Part shown: positions 59,696 to 64,000 of the stretch, one piece after another
How the letters are laid out: every line of letters starts with the position of its first letter
How positions within the stretch are numbered: the stretch's first letter is position 1
DNA from: Terfezia claveryi
Lineage: Eukaryota > Ascomycota > Pezizomycetes > Pezizales > Pezizaceae
DNA length: 64,000 nucleotides
Reading direction: 5' to 3'
Assembly (NCBI GenBank): GCA_015179025.1
Contig: WHUX01000025.1
Location: 372,001-436,000, forward strand
Translations under genes and position numbers: made by a program
The notes under the pieces: model-generated
Databases searched by the model: none
The model's input: the letters and a program-made list of their open reading frames with translations, nothing else
Told to the model about the DNA's origin: nothing

Positions 59696-61164
59696 TCAAC
59701 CTCCTCCCCCACCTTTAATCGTCCTCCTTACCCTCCCCACCTCCCTCTCCCACCTCTTCGCCATACTCTCCAGGCCCCCCACCCCACCCCCAACTCCACC
59801 CCCACCCTCATCCCATTCCTTCTCATCCAACCACACCACCGTCTCCACCCCCCTCCACCATCCTCTCCAAACAACATCCATCATCACTTCCCCCACAGCC
59901 CCCATGAACACAATCTCCAGCACCTCCGTACTCCAAGCACTCAGATCCAGCCACTTCAGGCAGTACGTCGACTGGGCTAACCTCCGCGCAGCCCTTGCCA
60001 CTGACTGGGGGGAAAGGGTTGCTGGAGGGCCGGGCCACCCCGCTAGGGAGAGATGCGTGAGCGTAGGGATGAAGCTAAGGATGTAGGGGAGATTGTGGGG
60101 TGTTGATGACGACCAGAGGGACGCGGCAGGCAGGTTAGATGGGTAGGCGAGAGAGAGGTGGCTGAGGGAGGGGAGGTGCAGGCGCGGTGGTGATTGGATT
60201 GACGGTGGGAGCTGGTCAGGGATAGCTAGTGGTAGAGATTCTGGTGGGGGAGGGAGAAGCTGGCCAGAGAAGAGGAACCGCTCAAGGTCTTTCAAGCTGA
60301 GTTGCATATCGGGCACGGTTCTCCTCAGGGAGTGAGTGAGATCGAGGTGTGTAGTTCCTTCTAGATTGAAGAGATCAGTGTCCGAGTCGTCATCAGGGGG
60401 GGCTTCCCAAGTGTCCTCCTCCTGTAATAATACATCATTAGAGCTTTTCTCTCCTCCATTCGCCCTCTCCTTTGTTATAGGTTCAAGTCTATTATTCCCA
60501 GATTCATTTTCCTCCTTCTTGCGGGGGGATAGAGCACTCTCAACCCCTCTTTCCCAAGCCCGCTATACGCCCCAACATACGCTCCCAACAAGGCCTTCAG
60601 CCCAGGCCTCAACGTGGCCAAATAGTGCTGCTCATAAACTACCACCCAATCCCAGTTCCTAGCCAGAGAAACAAGTGCATAATGCATCAAACTCCCCTTT
60701 GTGACTTTCACCATCCCCGGAAGCCTGATGGCACCTCTATCCCAATCCCCATCATCCCTGCTAAATCTCTTACCACCAGTACTCACCGGTCGTGATGTAG
60801 CGACCGAGGATGCCCCACTCACCCATGATCTCGGAGGAGGGGGGCCAGAGGTCGTCCGTGGGAGCGCACGAATGCCAATAACTCGGGACCTAGCGCGGAG
60901 GGGTATGGGGGTGGGGTCTGCGCCAAGGAAAGCTGCGACGGAGGGATGGTGGGTCCGGGGTTGGCCTATTGTCGTGGGAGCGGAGAGGGAGGAGACATGG
61001 GCTTGTTCTCCGGGGGAGGATTTCGCTTGGGAGGTTCGGAGGTGGTGGAGGAGGTCGTTGACAGTGGAGGGTGGGGCTGGGCGGATTGGTGATGAGGAGG
61101 CAAGGGTGGCGGGGGCGGTCGAGGGGGGTTTGGTGTACAGCCGTTGGCGGTGCTTTTTGGGCAT
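59696..61164 (-). CDS. Conserved fungal protein of unknown function
   Basis: I cannot name this protein. Two exons, 61164 to about 60538 and 60421-59696, give about 450 aa. The start is MPKKHRQRLYTKPPS. The N-terminal third is Pro/Ser-rich and probably disordered. A structured part follows: KVTKGSLMHYALVSLARNWD, then EQHYLATLRPGLKALLGAYV. After the intron come an acidic stretch (DDDSDTDLF), TTHLDLTHSLRR, LHLPSLSHLSLAYPS and LTHLSLAGWPG, which look like irregular leucine-rich repeats (LxxLxLxxxP). The tail is Gly-rich with charged patches. The order resembles a family I remember from other Pezizomycotina without a known role. The first exon's 3' end is uncertain: a GTGCTC donor at 60537 or a GC donor a few codons later would both keep the frame. 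Confidence 0.7.
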
Positions 61165-63682
61165 TGGGATGCTTTGGTGTGGGCTGTTTTTGTTTCGCAA
61201 TTAGGCGGGCGGCGGACGGGGGCTGACTCGGAAGCAAACCTGCGACTCCGAGTCCGTGAGACGGCCCAAACCGTTCCGATATTGATCGTTCGGACCGATT
61301 ATTTTACGGACCGATTTCCGGTTCTGCGCGGCGTACTTTCAGGGTGTCGGAAGAAAAACCGTTCCGGTATATCAAGAAGGTTGGCTCTCTGTACTTACAT
61401 TTCACAGCACCTCTCGGACCTTTTATCAGATTCTCCCTTGAGCCAGCAGGGAGAAGTGTCCAGGAAGTGTCCCGGAAATGCCCCCAAAATGCTCCAAAAA
61501 TGGACATGAGACGTTACCCTCAACTCCACCACGACGCCCTATCTACTTAAGTAGTATAGATACTCACTTGGATTTACCAGCTGCCTTCATCACACAAAAA
61601 CAATCAGGTATTCGGTATCTCTAGCCTGGCGAGCACCGGCCTGTTGACAGCGACGAGGTAGTTCTGAACGTCGACCTAGGTCGTATTTATACACACTTGG
61701 GTATGGCCAAGTTCAAGTCTTTTTTTTCGAGTGAGAAAAAATCATGGGACTAATTGGACAGGGTAGAAGAAAACTCGACAGACTGACTGGCCTTCACTAT
61801 GCCCATGCCACAATAATAAGACCTTTGCTACAACCAATTTTGACTAATTCACTAAACTGTCTTAATTAAGGCTGAGAATCACGTTTACTACAACTTTGTA
61901 CTTGAACTTGCCATACCCAAGTACAAAAACACCCCCAAAAAAAAGCCCTGTCTGAAAACGGCTGGTAGCAAGAATGTTTTTTTAATTTCTTTTTATTTTT
62001 TTATATTTTTTATATTTTTTTTATGTGCTGAGCTACTTATCTTGTAGACCAGTCGCATTGCAAACTCGGCAGCATAATTGTACTACAGTTCTATGTAGTA
62101 TGAATCAATTTCAGCGTAAACGTTCCATTCCCCAGTGTAAAAGCCGACCAATAAAGCGGCGGTTCCACCTCAGGGTAACAGGACAGATCACTCAGGTTGA
62201 TCATAATGTCAGGTATTCTATGCCATTTTTAGCAGGAGCTATAGGCCCATAAAATTACATGCCGACTTTTGGCAACTTTCAGTGCTATAATTACCCTAAA
62301 CTTAGGTGTCGCAGCAATAAGAATAGGTGGAATTACGGCATAGGTAATTGATCTCATTTACACTACAAAGCCGAACTCCCTCTCGGAAATTCCAGCCTAT
62401 TGAGTAGTATGATTGCACATACATATCTAGCTTGACCATCATCTAATACTTCTTCCATGTAGGTTGATGGTTGAGATGACGCTGGAGCATATACTACTAC
62501 TTTGAAATTGCGGTAGTATATGTATAAAGATTAAATCTGTCTGGTTGATGGTACTTGAGTATCTACATCATTCGTCCTGTTTGCTCCAATTCACCAACAC
62601 CGTAGCTGCCGCAGTCAAACCTGCTCATGTATAGTTGCTGAGTATGTGTAGGAAAACAAGCTTGATTGATGAACCTGCGGTGGGGTCGGCATCGTTTAGG
62701 TGAGCTTCCCAGATCTCCTCGTGAGTAAATCGTTTGGGCGTCGTGTGACTATGCGCGTTGTCGATGATGTCATTGATGTCATTGATGTCGTTAGATGTAT
62801 TGATAGTCATGATTGTGCGCCGTTCGTTCGATACCTAGAGTTCAAATGAGTACGGAATACTAAAGGGAACTTACTACTTACTCGTATGTGATTCCCAATA
62901 AGGGGATCGTGACGAGCCAGCTGGAATTCAAGGTACGTACACGTTGAGAAATGGTCACTATGGTCCCTCAAAACAATCCCTAATTTCCTTCATTCCAGTC
63001 CATCACGCTAGTGGAAAAAACAATTACACAACGCTTCATCACAATAATGCTCGAGTGGGAAAACAAAGCTATAAGGGAAGCGTCCATACTTCAAAGAAGC
63101 CGATGTTTGATCCGTGCGGTCAACGTGGCTGATAGGTGATTGATGGATAGTAGTGAAGGTACCGGTACGGTAGAGTAAGCCAACTTACCGTCAAACACAT
63201 CTATTCTAATACGGTCCGGTCCGTACCGTACGGTCATCGATAATTCATAGCCAGATTTACTGTAGTTGAATAGTTATGCCACCTTGTTATTACAAAAAAC
63301 GGACTTGAGAATTTCCTTGCTCCTCAAATTACGGTGTTAGGAATTGGCCTTTGGAAATCAGATGAGAAAACTTATCCACTCACGAATTTCGGTGGGTCGA
63401 TAAAATGCTGGAGGGTGTAAGTTAGCAAGATTGACACTCGCTCAGAGTCCGACTATTTTTCCAGCTCAGATATAGTTGTCCCTCGGGTACTGGAGGGCGG
63501 GCATATATGGGCTTAGGGGGCAAAACTAAGGCTTCCGGCATAAGCCAATGGTATCTTCCATTGCGTCAGCAATGCTGCGCTGGTTAATCATTAAAGATCC
63601 ACATTACATTATAAATATGATATATTTCAACTAAGCAAACCACAGCGAGTACGAGTGAGCGAGAAGACATTCCGGTAACAAA
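61165..63682. other. 2.5-kb intergenic region with repeats
   Basis: The region contains CGGACCGATT-type words (61,280-61,320), a T-rich block (61,975-62,025), GATGTCATT repeated at about 62,765-62,790, and GGTCCGGTCCGTACCGTACGG near 63,213. A minus-strand ORF at 62625-62810 (starting MTINTSNDINDIND) is repeat-encoded at its N-terminus and contains FTHEEIWEAHL. I could not assign or splice it. Confidence 0.45.
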
Positions 63683-64000
63683 TCACTCAGCTACTGGTCT
63701 TGCAGCCATCACTACATCACGCCCTAGGATATTCCAGTTTACATGCTTAAAGTTCACCGCAGGAACTTTCATTGCGTCCACCTGTTTCCCATCTGGACAC
63801 ACATTGACACCTCCCTTGCCTAAATAGACTGGAGCAATTGTCAAGACAACTGAGTCAATTAATTCCAGGTTTTCCTTCCGCCCGAGCAAATCATTGATAA
63901 CATTCCCACCCCCTTCAATCATCAAACTCTTGATTCCTGCCTCCTTATATAAAAACTCAAGAATATACTTCCAGCTCCATCTTGACCCCGATTTCATACG
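63683..64000 (-). CDS. RIB7: RIB7 pyrimidine reductase, 3' end only
   Basis: Rib7 reduces 2,5-diamino-6-ribosylamino-4(3H)-pyrimidinone 5'-phosphate in fungal riboflavin synthesis. The last 105 codons are present, with the stop at 63683-63685; the 5' part lies beyond the window. GIKSLMIEGGGNVINDLL carries the conserved (M)xEGG nucleotide-binding turn. LELIDSVVLTIAPVYLGKGG and WNILGRDVVMAARPV are typical C-terminal elements of the RibD-C/Rib7 fold. Confidence 0.88.
   Translation of the reverse strand, partial: RMKSGSRWSWKYILEFLYKEAGIKSLMIEGGGNVINDLLGRKENLELIDSVVLTIAPVYLGKGGVNVCPDGKQVDAMKVPAVNFKHVNWNILGRDVVMAARPVAE

Noticed and set aside
62625..62810. Small ORF with FTHEEIW, reminiscent of SMN-type N-termini
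   Set aside because: The following residues do not continue the SMN pattern, the N-terminus is encoded by a GATGTCATT repeat, and no downstream exon fits.

Overview
The window is nuclear DNA of a filamentous ascomycete. The genes carry short GT-AG introns with CTAAC/CTGAC-like branch sites. They encode fungal or yeast-type proteins (Lys4, Alg7, Mcd4, Gab1, Mrh4, Ilm1, Vps55). Gene spacing is loose, with several kb of repeat-littered intergenic DNA. That layout, plus relics of gene families often amplified in large fungal genomes, suggests an early-diverging Pezizomycete such as a truffle-like fungus, but this is an inference. All exon models were built by hand from reading frame, splice signals and remembered family motifs; no database search was run.

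Layout. 1-2.4 kb: repeat-bearing intergenic DNA. 2.4-4.8 kb: NPL4 (-). 6.4-10 kb: a broken Crinkler/RHS-type NTPase gene (-), with a TA-flanked transposon lying between its core and a possible N-terminal header. 11.8-14.0 kb: cytochrome b2 L-lactate dehydrogenase (+). 14.25-15.1 kb: a long-inverted-repeat element just upstream of VPS55 (+). 16.7-18.5 kb: MRH4 (+). 19.4 kb: a hydrophobin-like small secreted protein (+). 20.8 kb: a GNAT remnant (+). 21.3-22.9 kb: GAB1/PIG-U (-). 23.7-25.1 kb: HEM13 (-). 26.1-26.7 kb: ATG8 (+). 29.0-30.9 kb: the divergent pair ILM1 (-)/HEM4 (+). 32.2-35.8 kb: MCD4 (-). 36.3-37.8 kb: ALG7 (-), divergent from SEH1 (38.1-39.6 kb, +). 39.6-43.2 kb: AT-rich, no gene seen. 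43.2-45.5 kb: LYS4 (+). 45.6-48.2 kb: a repeat copy and two decayed accessory genes, one of them JmjC-like. 49.4-50.5 kb: MTA phosphorylase (-). 53.0-56.9 kb: SMC3 (-), divergent from RIO1 (57.4-59.3 kb, +). 59.7-61.2 kb: a conserved-looking protein of unknown function (-). 63.7-64.0 kb: the 3' end of RIB7 (-), cut by the window edge.

Functional themes. Three genes of ER glycosylation and GPI-anchor synthesis (GAB1, MCD4, ALG7) lie within 16.5 kb. They are interleaved with two heme-biosynthesis genes (HEM13, HEM4), and a heme-containing flavoenzyme (CYB2) lies about 10 kb from HEM13. Most of the rest is housekeeping. The accessory material sits mainly in two islands, 5-10 kb and 45.6-48.2 kb, and each holds a copy of the same repeat family.

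Most notable observations: an atypical P-loop in SMC3; a 23-bp palindromic insertion with a 9-bp target duplication inside a transposon, supported by an empty site in a related repeat elsewhere in the window; and a Crinkler-type gene that appears to be split by that transposon.
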